Source of the DNA: Prochlorococcus sp. AG-436-O11
GTDB taxonomy: Bacteria > Cyanobacteriota > Cyanobacteriia > PCC-6307 > Cyanobiaceae
Length of the DNA stretch: 64,000 nt
Direction: 5' to 3'
Assembly: GCA_003212535.1 (NCBI GenBank)
Contig: QCPO01000003.1
Coordinates: 50,259-114,258, forward strand
A program made the translations under genes and the position numbers. Positions 18,594 to 27,136 of the stretch are shown here, piece by piece. Position 1 is the stretch's first letter. Each line of letters begins with the position of its first letter. The notes beneath the pieces were generated by a model. That model ran no database searches. It was given only the letters and a program-made list of their open reading frames with translations, and was not told the DNA's origin.

Positions 18594-19383
18594 AAATATT
18601 AATTACTTCATCTAGTAATCCCTCAAAAGTATATTTCTGCGCTTGCCTATCGACTCTGCCAAAGATCTCTTTACATACTCTTGATGTTTGGGGACCAATA
18701 GTTAAAAGTTTTGGTTGATCGAGGAATTTTAGCCATTCTTTTCCGAGTTCTTTTTCTAGTAAAAAAGCAGAATTTGATACAGTTTTGCCACTTGAGAAGA
18801 TTACTGCATCCACTTTCCCATTAGAAATAACATCAATTGTTTCTTTAGGTATTGAATCAGGACATCTAGTTTCATAAGCAGCAACCTCAAGAACACGTGA
18901 ACCAGCCTTTCTAAACTCCTCTGCGATTAAATTCCTACCACCTGTTTGCACTCTAGGCAAAAACACTCGAAGTCCATATCCAGACATTGGAAAGTTTTCT
19001 ATTAAACTTTCCGCAATAAATTCTGGAGGTATAAAATCAGCCTGAATACCAAAATCATCAAGAGTTTTTGCAGTTTTTTCTCCAACTACAGCAATTTTTA
19101 TTTGCTTAGAACACTCTTTTAATGAACTATTAAAATATCTTAGTCTCTGATCTATAAATTTGATCCCATTACTACTAGAAAAAATAATCCAATGAAAATC
19201 ATTTATTTCATTCAAGGCTTCATCAAGAGGTTGTAAATCATCTGGATCGCCAATACTAATAGCCGGGAAATCATAAATATTAGCGCCCATATTTGTAAAT
19301 AATTTTTTAATCTCAGATATTCCCTCTTTTGATCGAGTGATAATTATATTTCTGTTAGCAAGAGGTAGATCAACTATTGGCAT
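18586..19383 (-). CDS. hemD: Uroporphyrinogen-III synthase
   Basis: HemD closes the tetrapyrrole ring that leads to heme and chlorophyll. The family is poorly conserved. The two-lobe layout is visible: IIITRSKEGISEIKKLF at the start, FSSSNGIKF, AVVGEKTAKTLDDFGI, and DAVIFSSGKTVSNSAFL with LTIGPQTSRVCKEIFG in the second lobe. At 265 residues the length fits. The start overlaps the end of rbfA by 14 bp, so the genes are coupled. Confidence 0.92.
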   Translation of the reverse strand: MPIVDLPLANRNIIITRSKEGISEIKKLFTNMGANIYDFPAISIGDPDDLQPLDEALNEINDFHWIIFSSSNGIKFIDQRLRYFNSSLKECSKQIKIAVVGEKTAKTLDDFGIQADFIPPEFIAESLIENFPMSGYGLRVFLPRVQTGGRNLIAEEFRKAGSRVLEVAAYETRCPDSIPKETIDVISNGKVDAVIFSSGKTVSNSAFLLEKELGKEWLKFLDQPKLLTIGPQTSRVCKEIFGRVDRQAQKYTFEGLLDEVINIFN

Positions 19384-19762
19384 TTCCCTCCTCGGTATTG
19401 ATATCTTGATTTTTATTTTTTAATTCATCAAGCAGTTTAAGAACTGATAATCCTTTATCGATTACAATATCGTCTTTAAAAATTATTTCTGGCACTCTTC
19501 TCATCTCTATTCTTTTACCTAAATTATGCCTAATAAAGGTTTTAGCAATATTTAAACTTTCTACAATTTCTTTCCTTACTAACTTTTCAGCTCTTGAAGT
19601 TATATAAATTTTGCAATGTTGCAAATCTCCTGATAAATCGATCTTGGAAATATTAACGAAGTGATCTCTAATAAGATCATTTTCTAAATCATTCTGCATA
19701 ATAAGAGTTATTTCTTTTTTTAAGAGAGAAGAAACTTTTTCAATACGGTAATTATTTGGCAT
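19370..19762 (-). CDS. rbfA: Ribosome-binding factor A
   Basis: RbfA is a KH-fold 30S maturation factor. The protein shows RIEKVSSLLKKEITLIMQN, then LQHCKIYITS and FIRHNLGKRIEMRRVPEIIFKDD, the core family pattern. At 130 residues it is full length. It lies between the Ycf33-like gene (1-bp overlap) and hemD (14-bp overlap) in one minus-strand unit. Confidence 0.95.
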   Translation of the reverse strand: MPNNYRIEKVSSLLKKEITLIMQNDLENDLIRDHFVNISKIDLSGDLQHCKIYITSRAEKLVRKEIVESLNIAKTFIRHNLGKRIEMRRVPEIIFKDDIVIDKGLSVLKLLDELKNKNQDINTEEGNANS

Positions 19763-19971
19763 TATGATTGTAAATTTACAGGATTTGTCATCGCTTGCAA
19801 TACAAAATAAAAAGTTATGAAAGCACTTACAACAGATGATATTAAACCTACTACAATTAATGGATTTGATCTATTCTTAAAAAAAGGTTCAAGTAATGCT
19901 ACAAGTCCGCCAATAATAATAGAAATTAAATATTTAGGATATCTTGCAACATTAGAAAAAAATTCGCCCAT
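19762..19971 (-). CDS. Ycf33/DUF751-like small membrane protein
   Basis: The roughly 69-residue protein carries the family start GEFFSNVARYPKYLISIIIGG, a second hydrophobic segment (VVGLISSVVSAFITFYFVL) and a short polar tail. Ycf33/DUF751 occurs in cyanobacteria and algal plastids with unknown function. I use the ATG in front of GEFF; the track's GTG three codons earlier is possible. It is first in the run leading to rbfA and hemD. Confidence 0.8.
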   Translation of the reverse strand: MGEFFSNVARYPKYLISIIIGGLVALLEPFFKNRSNPLIVVGLISSVVSAFITFYFVLQAMTNPVNLQS

Positions 19972-20025
19972 TAGCTCCACAAATAGATTACTTTTTTAGC
20001 TAAGTTTTAACAAACATTAAATAGC

Positions 20026-20751
20026 ATGATCACATTATATCAATTTAAGCATAGTGCTTTTTGCTTGAAGACAAGAATGGCTCTTCATGCAAAGAAACTA
20101 CAATATCGAGTTGAAGAAGTTACTCCTGGGATAGGTCAATTTGAAATATTCAAATTATCAGGGCAAAAACAAGTGCCCATAATAGTTGATGATAATGATC
20201 AGGTTATTAATGACTCATCAGTTATTTGCGAATATATCGATAAAAAAAATGATGTCAATCCACTTTTCCCTGATGATCCAATGTTGTTTGCAAAATGCAA
20301 ATTAATAGAAAACTGGGCAGATACTACTATGGCTGCAACTTGTAGAAAATCTTTAATAAAATCAGCTATAGAAAATCCACAGCTCAGAACTGCATTACTT
20401 CCTGAAGAAATACCCTCTTCCTTAAGAAGTATTGTTGACAAATTACCTTTAAAAAACCTAAGTAAAATTTCTAAAGTAGTTTTATCTTCAAAAGATAATT
20501 TAGAGCTCCAAAAATTACTAGAAGCCCTATCAAAATCATTAATTAACAGGAAATATTTAATAGGTGATAGTTTATCAATTGCAGATATATCAATTGCTGC
20601 GCAATTATCTCTCCTCAAATTTCCCAAATCTTCAGGTCCAATTCTTTCAGGAGAAGGAAGCTTAGAATATATAAATAACCCTTATCTAGAGAATTTGTTC
20701 ATCTGGAGAAATAATTTAGAAGAATATCTTTTTAGTGCTAATTCTCAATAA
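20026..20751 (+). CDS. Glutathione S-transferase-like protein
   Basis: The N-terminal thioredoxin-like domain reads LYQFKHSAFCLKTRMALHAKKL, and the cis-proline region QKQVPIIVDDNDQVINDSSVICEYI matches soluble GSTs. A helical C-terminal domain contains the GDSLSIADISIAAQL block seen in GSTs. Substrate is unknown. The end overlaps the convergent lumenal-type gene by 14 bp. Confidence 0.85.
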   Translation: MITLYQFKHSAFCLKTRMALHAKKLQYRVEEVTPGIGQFEIFKLSGQKQVPIIVDDNDQVINDSSVICEYIDKKNDVNPLFPDDPMLFAKCKLIENWADTTMAATCRKSLIKSAIENPQLRTALLPEEIPSSLRSIVDKLPLKNLSKISKVVLSSKDNLELQKLLEALSKSLINRKYLIGDSLSIADISIAAQLSLLKFPKSSGPILSGEGSLEYINNPYLENLFIWRNNLEEYLFSANSQ

Positions 20752-21448
20752 ATTTAAAAGTCAATTGATATTTATTTGTTTTAATAGCATGGATAGAAGG
20801 ATCACCAACTTTTGAACCATAGCTAGCAACATACTGGAAACCACATATATCGTTTTTTTGAGAATCAATTATTTCTAATTGCTTTGAATCACACTTCTGA
20901 AATTTACTAATGGTCTCAACCTGATTAACTCTTAAAGTGCCTGATTTATGTACTTTTTGAATAACTAATTCATCTGCAAAGAAAATATCTTCATCTTTGG
21001 CCTGATTTCTCACTGTAATCCGTGACTCAATAAAGAAACCATCTTTTAAATAAGTAATTTGATTATTAATTGAATTTGGATCATTTACAACTTTTAATAA
21101 GGTGTCACCAAATATTGCTTTTCCAATAGACTCACAATTTTCTGCACGATTACCAACAATTAAATCTGAATTATTCTTAAAGAAATTTACTTTATAAATA
21201 ACTGGCTCTTCTGAATCATTAATTATATCTTGAGAGGTAACAAGCCAACTTCCCTCAAACCATTTAGGATAAATTAAGTCTTTAGAAGTATCTGAAAATT
21301 TAAAATTTGGTAAATATATTTCTGGCCATTTATTTACCCTATTTTCCAAAAACTCTCGTACGTTAGAATCAACTAAAGCAAAAGAACTTTCTACAAAAAT
21401 TCCTTGAAAAGTCAGGCAGAGAATTAATCCAAGAAGAATTTTGATCAT
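20738..21448 (-). CDS. Exported protein, resembles cyanobacterial DUF6816
   Basis: A signal peptide is visible (MIKILLGLILCLTFQGIFVESSFA, cut probably after FA). The mature part is beta-rich with YPKWFEGSWLVTSQ near its start. This resembles a cyanobacterial/plant exported family I recall as DUF6816; the family call is tentative. It probably acts in the thylakoid lumen or periplasm. Its ATG shares CATG with the divergent CRR7-like gene, leaving no intergenic DNA. Confidence 0.75.
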   Translation of the reverse strand: MIKILLGLILCLTFQGIFVESSFALVDSNVREFLENRVNKWPEIYLPNFKFSDTSKDLIYPKWFEGSWLVTSQDIINDSEEPVIYKVNFFKNNSDLIVGNRAENCESIGKAIFGDTLLKVVNDPNSINNQITYLKDGFFIESRITVRNQAKDEDIFFADELVIQKVHKSGTLRVNQVETISKFQKCDSKQLEIIDSQKNDICGFQYVASYGSKVGDPSIHAIKTNKYQLTFKFIEN

Positions 21449-21704
21449 GTCAAATCCACTAATAAGAGAATCAGATCATTATGTATTATTAGAACCAGAT
21501 TCAAAAGAAAAAATAGTATCAAAGCAAGAAGCTATTTTATGGTTAAAGAATTGGGTTAGTAAGACTGAAACAAAAACAATATATCAAAATATAGACGATC
21601 CTAATCAGGAATTTTTTGAAGAATTATTGGAAAGCACTTATGAATTAGAAATAAAATTGGGATACGTTATTAAATGGTTTGCAGTGAGAATTGAACCAGA
21701 TTAA
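21447..21704 (+). CDS. CRR7-like (DUF3571) protein
   Basis: The 85-residue protein ends with LGYVIKWFAVRIEPD and contains DHYVLLEPDSKEKIVSKQEAI, matching cyanobacterial homologues of plant CHLORORESPIRATORY REDUCTION 7, an NDH assembly factor. Function in cyanobacteria is not established. I use ATG rather than the track's TTG two codons earlier. The start overlaps the divergent exported-protein start; the stop overlaps convergent aroK by 4 bp. Confidence 0.75.
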   Translation: MSNPLIRESDHYVLLEPDSKEKIVSKQEAILWLKNWVSKTETKTIYQNIDDPNQEFFEELLESTYELEIKLGYVIKWFAVRIEPD

Positions 21705-22258
21705 TTAATTATTTCTTTATGCATTGCATATATTATTTTCATTGCAACTTCTTCAATATTTTCTTTTTTTACCTCAATTCTTAAATCGGCTTGAGAATAT
21801 AAATTTTCTCTAGATTGAAAAATACTCATATATAAATCATTTAGATTATTTTCCTGAAGTAATGGCCTTTTTTCAATTTCATTTTTCAATCTCTCAATTG
21901 CAATATCTTTATCGAGATCTATCCATACAATTATTCCCTGTCTTAATATTCCCCAGTTTTCCGATTTGGTAACTATCCCTCCCCCAGTTGAAATTACTAA
22001 TGAAGGAATTTTTATACTTTCTTTGAGACAGTTTGTTTCTAATTCACGGAAATTATCTTCTCCATCATAATTAAAAATTTGATTGATAGATTTTTTTGCC
22101 AACTTCTCTATTAATGAATCTAAATCAATGAATTTATACTTCAATAATTCAGCAAGTTTCAAACCAGTTTGTGACTTACCACAACCCATCATACCTATTA
22201 AAAATATGCTTCTACCTTTGATGACCTTAACTGTTTTTTCGATAATAGATTTTTCCAT
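21701..22258 (-). CDS. aroK: Shikimate kinase
   Basis: It phosphorylates shikimate in aromatic amino acid synthesis. The P-loop is IGMMGCGKSQTG, with the second residue block FIDLDSLIE and the substrate loop ISTGGGIVTK; EKRPLLQ is the LID arginine region. At 185 residues it is full length. It is divergent from the PTPS gene across about 50 bp. Confidence 0.95.
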   Translation of the reverse strand: MEKSIIEKTVKVIKGRSIFLIGMMGCGKSQTGLKLAELLKYKFIDLDSLIEKLAKKSINQIFNYDGEDNFRELETNCLKESIKIPSLVISTGGGIVTKSENWGILRQGIIVWIDLDKDIAIERLKNEIEKRPLLQENNLNDLYMSIFQSRENLYSQADLRIEVKKENIEEVAMKIIYAMHKEIIN

Positions 22259-22308
22259 AAAGACAAAAGCTTATATAAAACCTTAAGATAGTATTATTGT
22301 AGACAGGT

Positions 22309-23235
22309 ATGACTTCTACACAATCCAAACCACTACATGGGAAGGGACGTGAATGCGTCATAACTCGACGTGCCTGCTTTAGTTCTAGTCACCGTTATTG
22401 GCTTCCTGAAAAAAGCCCAGAAGAAAATTTATCTCTTTTTGGGAAGTGCAGTATTGCACCAGGTCATGGTCATAATTATGAACTTATTGTATCAATGGGT
22501 GGAGAACTAGACTCTGATGGGATGGTCCTAAATCTCTCTAATGTCAAACACTCTATTAAACATAAGGTTACTGGACAATTAGATTTTCGTTTTTTAAATG
22601 ATGTCTGGCCTGAATTTAATGTTAATAATCAAGAGGGCATACTACCCACAACTGAAGCATTAGTGCAGGTCATTTGGAGTCGTCTAAAGGATGATTTACC
22701 TCTTACAAGTCTAAGACTTTATGAAAACCCAAATTTATGGGCAGATTATTTTGGAAAAAACATGGAAGCATTTTTAACAGTACAAACTCATTTTGCAGCC
22801 GCTCATAGACTTGCAAAAGAAGAGATATCCTTTGATGAAAATAAAAAAATTTATGGAAAATGTGCCAGAGTTAATGGACATGGACATAACTATCTTGTCG
22901 ATATAACTGTAAAAGGAGAGATTGATAGTAGAACTGGTATGGTTTGCAACTTAGCTGCCCTCCAAGAAATTATTAATAATTTGGTTGTTGATCAATTAGA
23001 TCATACTTTTCTAAATAAAGACATCGAATTTTTCCATAGTTGTGTTCCAACTGCGGAAAATATAGCTTTATATATTTCAGATATTCTTAAAGAACCAGTC
23101 TATGATCTTGGTGCAACATTGCACAAAATAAGACTCCAAGAGAGCCCAAACAATGCTGCAGAAATTTATGTAGATCAAAAGTTAACCAATTCACTTAAGA
23201 TGAAATTAGAAAATGATTTAGTTACACAAACTTGA
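22309..23235 (+). CDS. Tandem 6-pyruvoyl/6-carboxy-tetrahydropterin synthase-like protein
   Basis: Two PTPS domains are fused (residues about 17-150 and 151-300). Both keep the zinc histidines (SSSHRY with GHGHNY; AAAHRL with GHGHNY) and the catalytic cysteine (C47 in FGKCS, C185 in YGKCA). Domain 2 keeps the Asp-His pair in QLDHTFLN (D231, H232). In domain 1 the same place reads QLDFRFLN, so His is replaced by Phe (F93). Domain 1 may therefore be structural or have altered chemistry. PTPS enzymes act in queuosine or tetrahydropterin synthesis; the exact product is unknown. The stop overlaps the TTG start of the RibD-like reductase (TTGA). Confidence 0.88.
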   Translation: MTSTQSKPLHGKGRECVITRRACFSSSHRYWLPEKSPEENLSLFGKCSIAPGHGHNYELIVSMGGELDSDGMVLNLSNVKHSIKHKVTGQLDFRFLNDVWPEFNVNNQEGILPTTEALVQVIWSRLKDDLPLTSLRLYENPNLWADYFGKNMEAFLTVQTHFAAAHRLAKEEISFDENKKIYGKCARVNGHGHNYLVDITVKGEIDSRTGMVCNLAALQEIINNLVVDQLDHTFLNKDIEFFHSCVPTAENIALYISDILKEPVYDLGATLHKIRLQESPNNAAEIYVDQKLTNSLKMKLENDLVTQT

Positions 23236-23882
23236 GCATTCCAAGAGTAACAATAGTTATAGCATCAAGTCTTGATGGAAGAATTGCATTCCCTGAAGGT
23301 GGAGAGTCACATCTTGGAAGCGAAGAAGATAAACGAATGTTGAATAATAATTTATCAATGGTTGATGCCACCATTTTTGGTTTAGGAACATTAAAAGCTC
23401 ATCAATCAACATATCTAATTAAAAGGCGGTGTGAGATTAATAAAGCAAAAATATCAAAAAGCCAACCAATTTCTATAGTTGCCTCAAATAGCAAGAAATT
23501 TAACAGAAATTGGAAATACTTTCGACAACCAATTAGAAGATGGCTAATTAGCTCTAATACAGTTGAAAATTCTTCAAACAATGACTTCGAGAAACAATTT
23601 TTTTTCGAAAATTCATGGGAAAAAACTTTAATTTCACTCAAAAAACAAGGGATAAATGATCTAGCTCTTTTAGGAGGTGCAAAGCTTATAAATTCATTTT
23701 TAAAAGAGGATCTCATAACAGATATAAAAATTACAATAATTCCGAGAATTATTGGAGGTAAGTATACATGGATACCTCCAGAACAATCTAACGAGATTTT
23801 TAATCTCAAAAGACTGTGGGAAATAAAATCAATTAAAAATTTAATGAATAATGAGATCCACATACATTACAAAAAAAATTGA
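23232..23882 (+). CDS. RibD C-terminal-like / dihydrofolate reductase-fold reductase
   Basis: The protein opens PRVTIVIASSLDGRIAFP, the start of RibD-C pyrimidine reductases, and later has LALLGGAKLINSFLKEDLITDIKITIIPRIIGG, the matching NADPH-binding and substrate region. No deaminase domain is attached. It could serve riboflavin synthesis or reduce a pterin made by the upstream PTPS protein, since the TTG start overlaps that gene's stop. The second option is inference. Confidence 0.83.
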   Translation: MSIPRVTIVIASSLDGRIAFPEGGESHLGSEEDKRMLNNNLSMVDATIFGLGTLKAHQSTYLIKRRCEINKAKISKSQPISIVASNSKKFNRNWKYFRQPIRRWLISSNTVENSSNNDFEKQFFFENSWEKTLISLKKQGINDLALLGGAKLINSFLKEDLITDIKITIIPRIIGGKYTWIPPEQSNEIFNLKRLWEIKSIKNLMNNEIHIHYKKN

Positions 23883-23899
23883 AATAAATTAAATATTTT

Positions 23900-25054
23900 A
23901 TGAACCAAAAAATAAATAAAGTTGAACTGAAATTGTCCATTAAGGAAATCTCCAAAGAGATATGGAATGAATTAACACTTGAATTCAACAATCCATTTTA
24001 TGAATGGGATTGGCTTAAAAACCTTGAAATATCAAAAAGTGTTTCGAGAGAAACTGGTTGGCAGCCTTTATATTTTGTTGCTTATAAAAATGAAGAAATA
24101 TTAGGTATTGCTCCACTTTTTTTAAAAAATCATAGTTATGGAGAATTTATTTTTGATCAATCATTTGCAAGGTTGGCTCAAGAGCTGAATTTAAATTATT
24201 ATCCCAAATTAATTGGAATGAGTCCTTATAGTCCTGTAAATGGATATCAATTTTTATATAAAAAAAACAAAGATAAGACAGAAATTACAAATTTACTGAT
24301 AAGCCATATCGAAAGCTTTGCGATTACAAACAAAATTTTAAGTTGTAATTTTTTATATATTGATGAAAGCTGGGGTAATCATCTTAAATCTTTGGGATAC
24401 TGTGAATGGATAAATTCCAGCAGTGAATGGAAGAGTAATGGAGAAAAAACCTTTGATGATTTTCTTTCTAGGTTTAACTCTAATCAGAGAAAAAATATAA
24501 AAAAAGAGAGAAAATCAATTGCCAAACAAGATATTAAAGTAGAAATTTTTGAGGAACATAATATTAACCAAGAAATACTCCAAAAGATGCATAATTTTTA
24601 TGAGCAGCATTGTTTAAGGTGGGGAGTATGGGGAAGTAAATATCTAACATCTAAATTTTTCGAAAAAATTTTAGATAATAAAAAAAATCTTTTGCTTTTT
24701 AGCGCAGCAAAAACCTACTCTGAAGATGTTTTTGCGATGTCAATGTGTGTTAAAAATAAAAACAACTTATGGGGGAGATATTGGGGAAGTCAAGAAGAAA
24801 TATCTAATTTACATTTTGAATTATGCTACTACCAGCCAATTGAATGGGCAATAAAAAATAGTATCCATTTTTTTGATCCTGGAGCAGGTGGCAAACATAA
24901 AAGAAGGAGGGGATTTTTTGCAAAAACCACCATAAGCTTACATAAGTGGTTTGACAAAAATATGGAAAATATAATTAATCCTTGGCTAAATGAAGTAAAT
25001 AGACAAACCAAAATGGAAATTGATTTTGAAAATGATTCTATACCCTTTAAATAA
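23900..25054 (+). CDS. FemAB/GNAT-like transferase (COG3146, DUF482 family)
   Basis: The 384-residue protein matches the DUF482 family: FYEWDWLKNLE, VAYKNEEILGIAPLFLKNHSYGEF, RFNSNQRKNIKKERKSI and the C-terminal FDPGAGGKHKRRRGF. The fold is that of acyl-CoA or aminoacyl-tRNA-dependent transferases such as FemAB; the substrate is unknown and a cell-envelope role is often assumed. It lies 17 bp after the RibD-like gene on the same strand. Confidence 0.83.
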   Translation: MNQKINKVELKLSIKEISKEIWNELTLEFNNPFYEWDWLKNLEISKSVSRETGWQPLYFVAYKNEEILGIAPLFLKNHSYGEFIFDQSFARLAQELNLNYYPKLIGMSPYSPVNGYQFLYKKNKDKTEITNLLISHIESFAITNKILSCNFLYIDESWGNHLKSLGYCEWINSSSEWKSNGEKTFDDFLSRFNSNQRKNIKKERKSIAKQDIKVEIFEEHNINQEILQKMHNFYEQHCLRWGVWGSKYLTSKFFEKILDNKKNLLLFSAAKTYSEDVFAMSMCVKNKNNLWGRYWGSQEEISNLHFELCYYQPIEWAIKNSIHFFDPGAGGKHKRRRGFFAKTTISLHKWFDKNMENIINPWLNEVNRQTKMEIDFENDSIPFK

Positions 25055-25114
25055 AAAATTATTTAGCTTTACCAAAGATTATATTAGTAATATAGTTTGT
25101 TATTAACTGCCAAG

Positions 25115-25501
25115 ATGGATTCTATTAAAATTTTCGAGGAAAAAATAAAGATTGATAATGATTTATCCAACAGATACATAGACTTAGACCCAAACGGTTA
25201 TTTTATTATAAAAGTAGATTTACAAGAAAATAAAATAATTTTAGAGCACTTTTTAAATAATATTAATGATGAGGGATATGCTATTGACCCGGAAACAAAT
25301 GAGCCAATTAAATGCGACTCTCAAGATAAAAGAGTTAGTAATGAAGTTTTTGAAGGTATTAGTGCTAAACAACTTGGAATATTGATCACTGAAGAAAGAA
25401 ATGACTTAATAACAAGATTTGATCATGCCCTATATCTAGGACGGGAATTACAAAAAGCAGAAGAATGTTTATATAAAAAATTAACATATATTCAAGATTA
25501 A
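25115..25501 (+). CDS. DUF4346-like cyanobacterial protein
   Basis: The protein has DLDPNGYFIIKVD near its start and YAIDPETNEPIKCDSQDKR, with AEECLYKKLTYIQD at the end, a pattern I associate with cyanobacterial DUF4346. Function is unknown. It is soluble. I use the ATG of MDSIKIFEE; the track begins six codons earlier at TTG. Confidence 0.75.
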   Translation: MDSIKIFEEKIKIDNDLSNRYIDLDPNGYFIIKVDLQENKIILEHFLNNINDEGYAIDPETNEPIKCDSQDKRVSNEVFEGISAKQLGILITEERNDLITRFDHALYLGRELQKAEECLYKKLTYIQD

Positions 25502-25565
25502 GAAATTAAACGAAAAAATCTATATTTTTTATCTGATGTTAGATTAAAGAAAAATAAATAAATTA

Positions 25566-25658
25566 ATGAACATCATTTTCTATTTTGCATTTATTGGCTT
25601 TGGTTTTGGAGCAGCTTTCATTTTAGATAAGCTTTTAAGAGCAGTTAAATTAATATAG
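25566..25658 (+). CDS. petL: Probable cytochrome b6f subunit PetL (30 aa)
   Basis: This short ORF is missing from the track. It encodes a single hydrophobic span (IIFYFAFIGFGFGAAFIL) and ends LLRAVKLI, which resembles the conserved LRxxKxI end of cyanobacterial PetL. PetL is a small peripheral helix that stabilises the cytochrome b6f complex. An ATG follows an AT-rich leader. It is convergent with rimO (4-bp gap). The family call rests on size, topology and the C-terminus only. Confidence 0.6.
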   Translation: MNIIFYFAFIGFGFGAAFILDKLLRAVKLI

Positions 25659-25662
25659 AAAA

Positions 25663-27027
25663 TTATAAAATTCTTAAAAATTCTCCGTATAAATCATATT
25701 CATCAGCGAAACAAATATTTGCTTCAACAAATTTACCAATAAATTTTTTCAAATCATGATTATCTTTAATAGATAAAATCACATTTCCATCAATTTCAGG
25801 CGCAAAATGGTAAGAACGCCCAATTAATTCATTATTATCAGATATTTTTTCTACCAATACCTTCATTTTTGATCCAACATATGACTGATTTTTATTTTTA
25901 GAGATATTTTGTTGAACAGAAATAATGTTATCTTTTCTTGCCTCTGCGACCTCTGGGGATACTCTATTTGGCAAAACAAAAGCTGAAGTTCCTTCCTCAG
26001 GAGAGAAAATAAACACTCCTACATGATCAAACTTGTGCCTATCCAAAAATTTAAGAAGGTGTTCAAAATGTTCTTTTTTTTCTCCTGGGAAACCAACAAT
26101 GAGACTTGTTCTTAATACAGCAGATGGAATTTCTTCTCTAATTTTGCTCAAAATTGATTCATTCAAAGAAGCCTGCCAAGGTCTATTCATACTCTTCAAC
26201 ACATCTGGATGACTATGCTGAAGTGGTAAATCAAAATAAGGTACTATATTCTTTGAATCCTTGAAAGCCCTAATAACTTCATCAGTTAAACCAGTTGGAT
26301 AAGCATAATGTATCCTGATCCAAGGAATTGGAACTTTTGAAAGCTCATTCAAAAGTTTAGCTAATGAAGGTTTTCCATAAATATCTTGTCCATAATTAGT
26401 TGTTATTTGACTAATTAGTATGATTTCTTGAATACCCTGCTTTGCAAGACTTTTAGCTTCTGAAATTATAGATTCTATTTTTCTACTTCTTTGAGGACCC
26501 CTCAACTTGGGAATAATACAAAAAGCGCAATTATAATTACAGCCTTCAGCAATACGAAGATAAGCAACAAATTTCTTCTTATCAACAAAACGAGGCATTA
26601 CCTCATCTGCAATGAATTCAGGTGTTTTTGAGACTTCATTCACGATTTCCCCTTTTTCTACTCTGTTCAAAACCTTTGCTATCTTTTGATAATCTCCTGT
26701 TCCAACTAAACCTTTTATTTCGGGTATTTCTTTGAGAAGTTCGTCTTTAAAATGTTGAGCCATACAGCCTGCAACAATTACCTCCTTTCCTTGATTTGTA
26801 TATTCTAGAATTTTCCTAATTGATTCCTCTCTAGCTGTTTCAATAAAACTGCAAGTATTTACTACAACAACATTGGCATCATCTATATTACTGTCAACTT
26901 CATAACCCTCTTTATCTAATAAGCCTTGCATATGTTCAGTATCAACAAGGTTTTTCTCACAACCAACATGACTAAATGCAACCTTAGAAAGTTTTTTATC
27001 TTTAACATTGAGATTATTTTGTTTCAC
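25663..27027 (-). CDS. rimO: Ribosomal protein S12 methylthiotransferase RimO
   Basis: RimO is a radical SAM enzyme that methylthiolates an Asp of ribosomal protein S12 and needs two 4Fe-4S clusters. The N-terminal UPF0004 domain contains [23 protein letters not shown] and AGCMAQ. The radical SAM motif is CNYNCAFC (CX3CX2C), and a TRAM-like domain is at the C-terminus. I set the start at GTG ([11 protein letters not shown]), as the track's upstream TTG adds an unlikely hydrophobic tail. It depends on Fe-S assembly proteins such as those encoded by suf. Confidence 0.93.
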   Translation of the reverse strand: MKQNNLNVKDKKLSKVAFSHVGCEKNLVDTEHMQGLLDKEGYEVDSNIDDANVVVVNTCSFIETAREESIRKILEYTNQGKEVIVAGCMAQHFKDELLKEIPEIKGLVGTGDYQKIAKVLNRVEKGEIVNEVSKTPEFIADEVMPRFVDKKKFVAYLRIAEGCNYNCAFCIIPKLRGPQRSRKIESIISEAKSLAKQGIQEIILISQITTNYGQDIYGKPSLAKLLNELSKVPIPWIRIHYAYPTGLTDEVIRAFKDSKNIVPYFDLPLQHSHPDVLKSMNRPWQASLNESILSKIREEIPSAVLRTSLIVGFPGEKKEHFEHLLKFLDRHKFDHVGVFIFSPEEGTSAFVLPNRVSPEVAEARKDNIISVQQNISKNKNQSYVGSKMKVLVEKISDNNELIGRSYHFAPEIDGNVILSIKDNHDLKKFIGKFVEANICFADEYDLYGEFLRIL

Positions 27028-27136
27028 AAATTTTAAAAAATTAAAAATCAAAAAATTTAAAAAGCATTTCGTATAGAACTCACATGCCAAGATAATATTA
27101 GAATAGATTATGTAAATAACAAATTTTCACTTTTAT

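Noticed and set aside
20199-20627. 142-aa minus-strand ORF opposite the GST-like gene
   Set aside because: It lies inside a GST-fold gene and looks like an antisense shadow.
23402-23863. 153-aa minus-strand ORF opposite the RibD-like gene
   Set aside because: The plus strand has a family match and coupling with the PTPS gene; the shadow frame does not.
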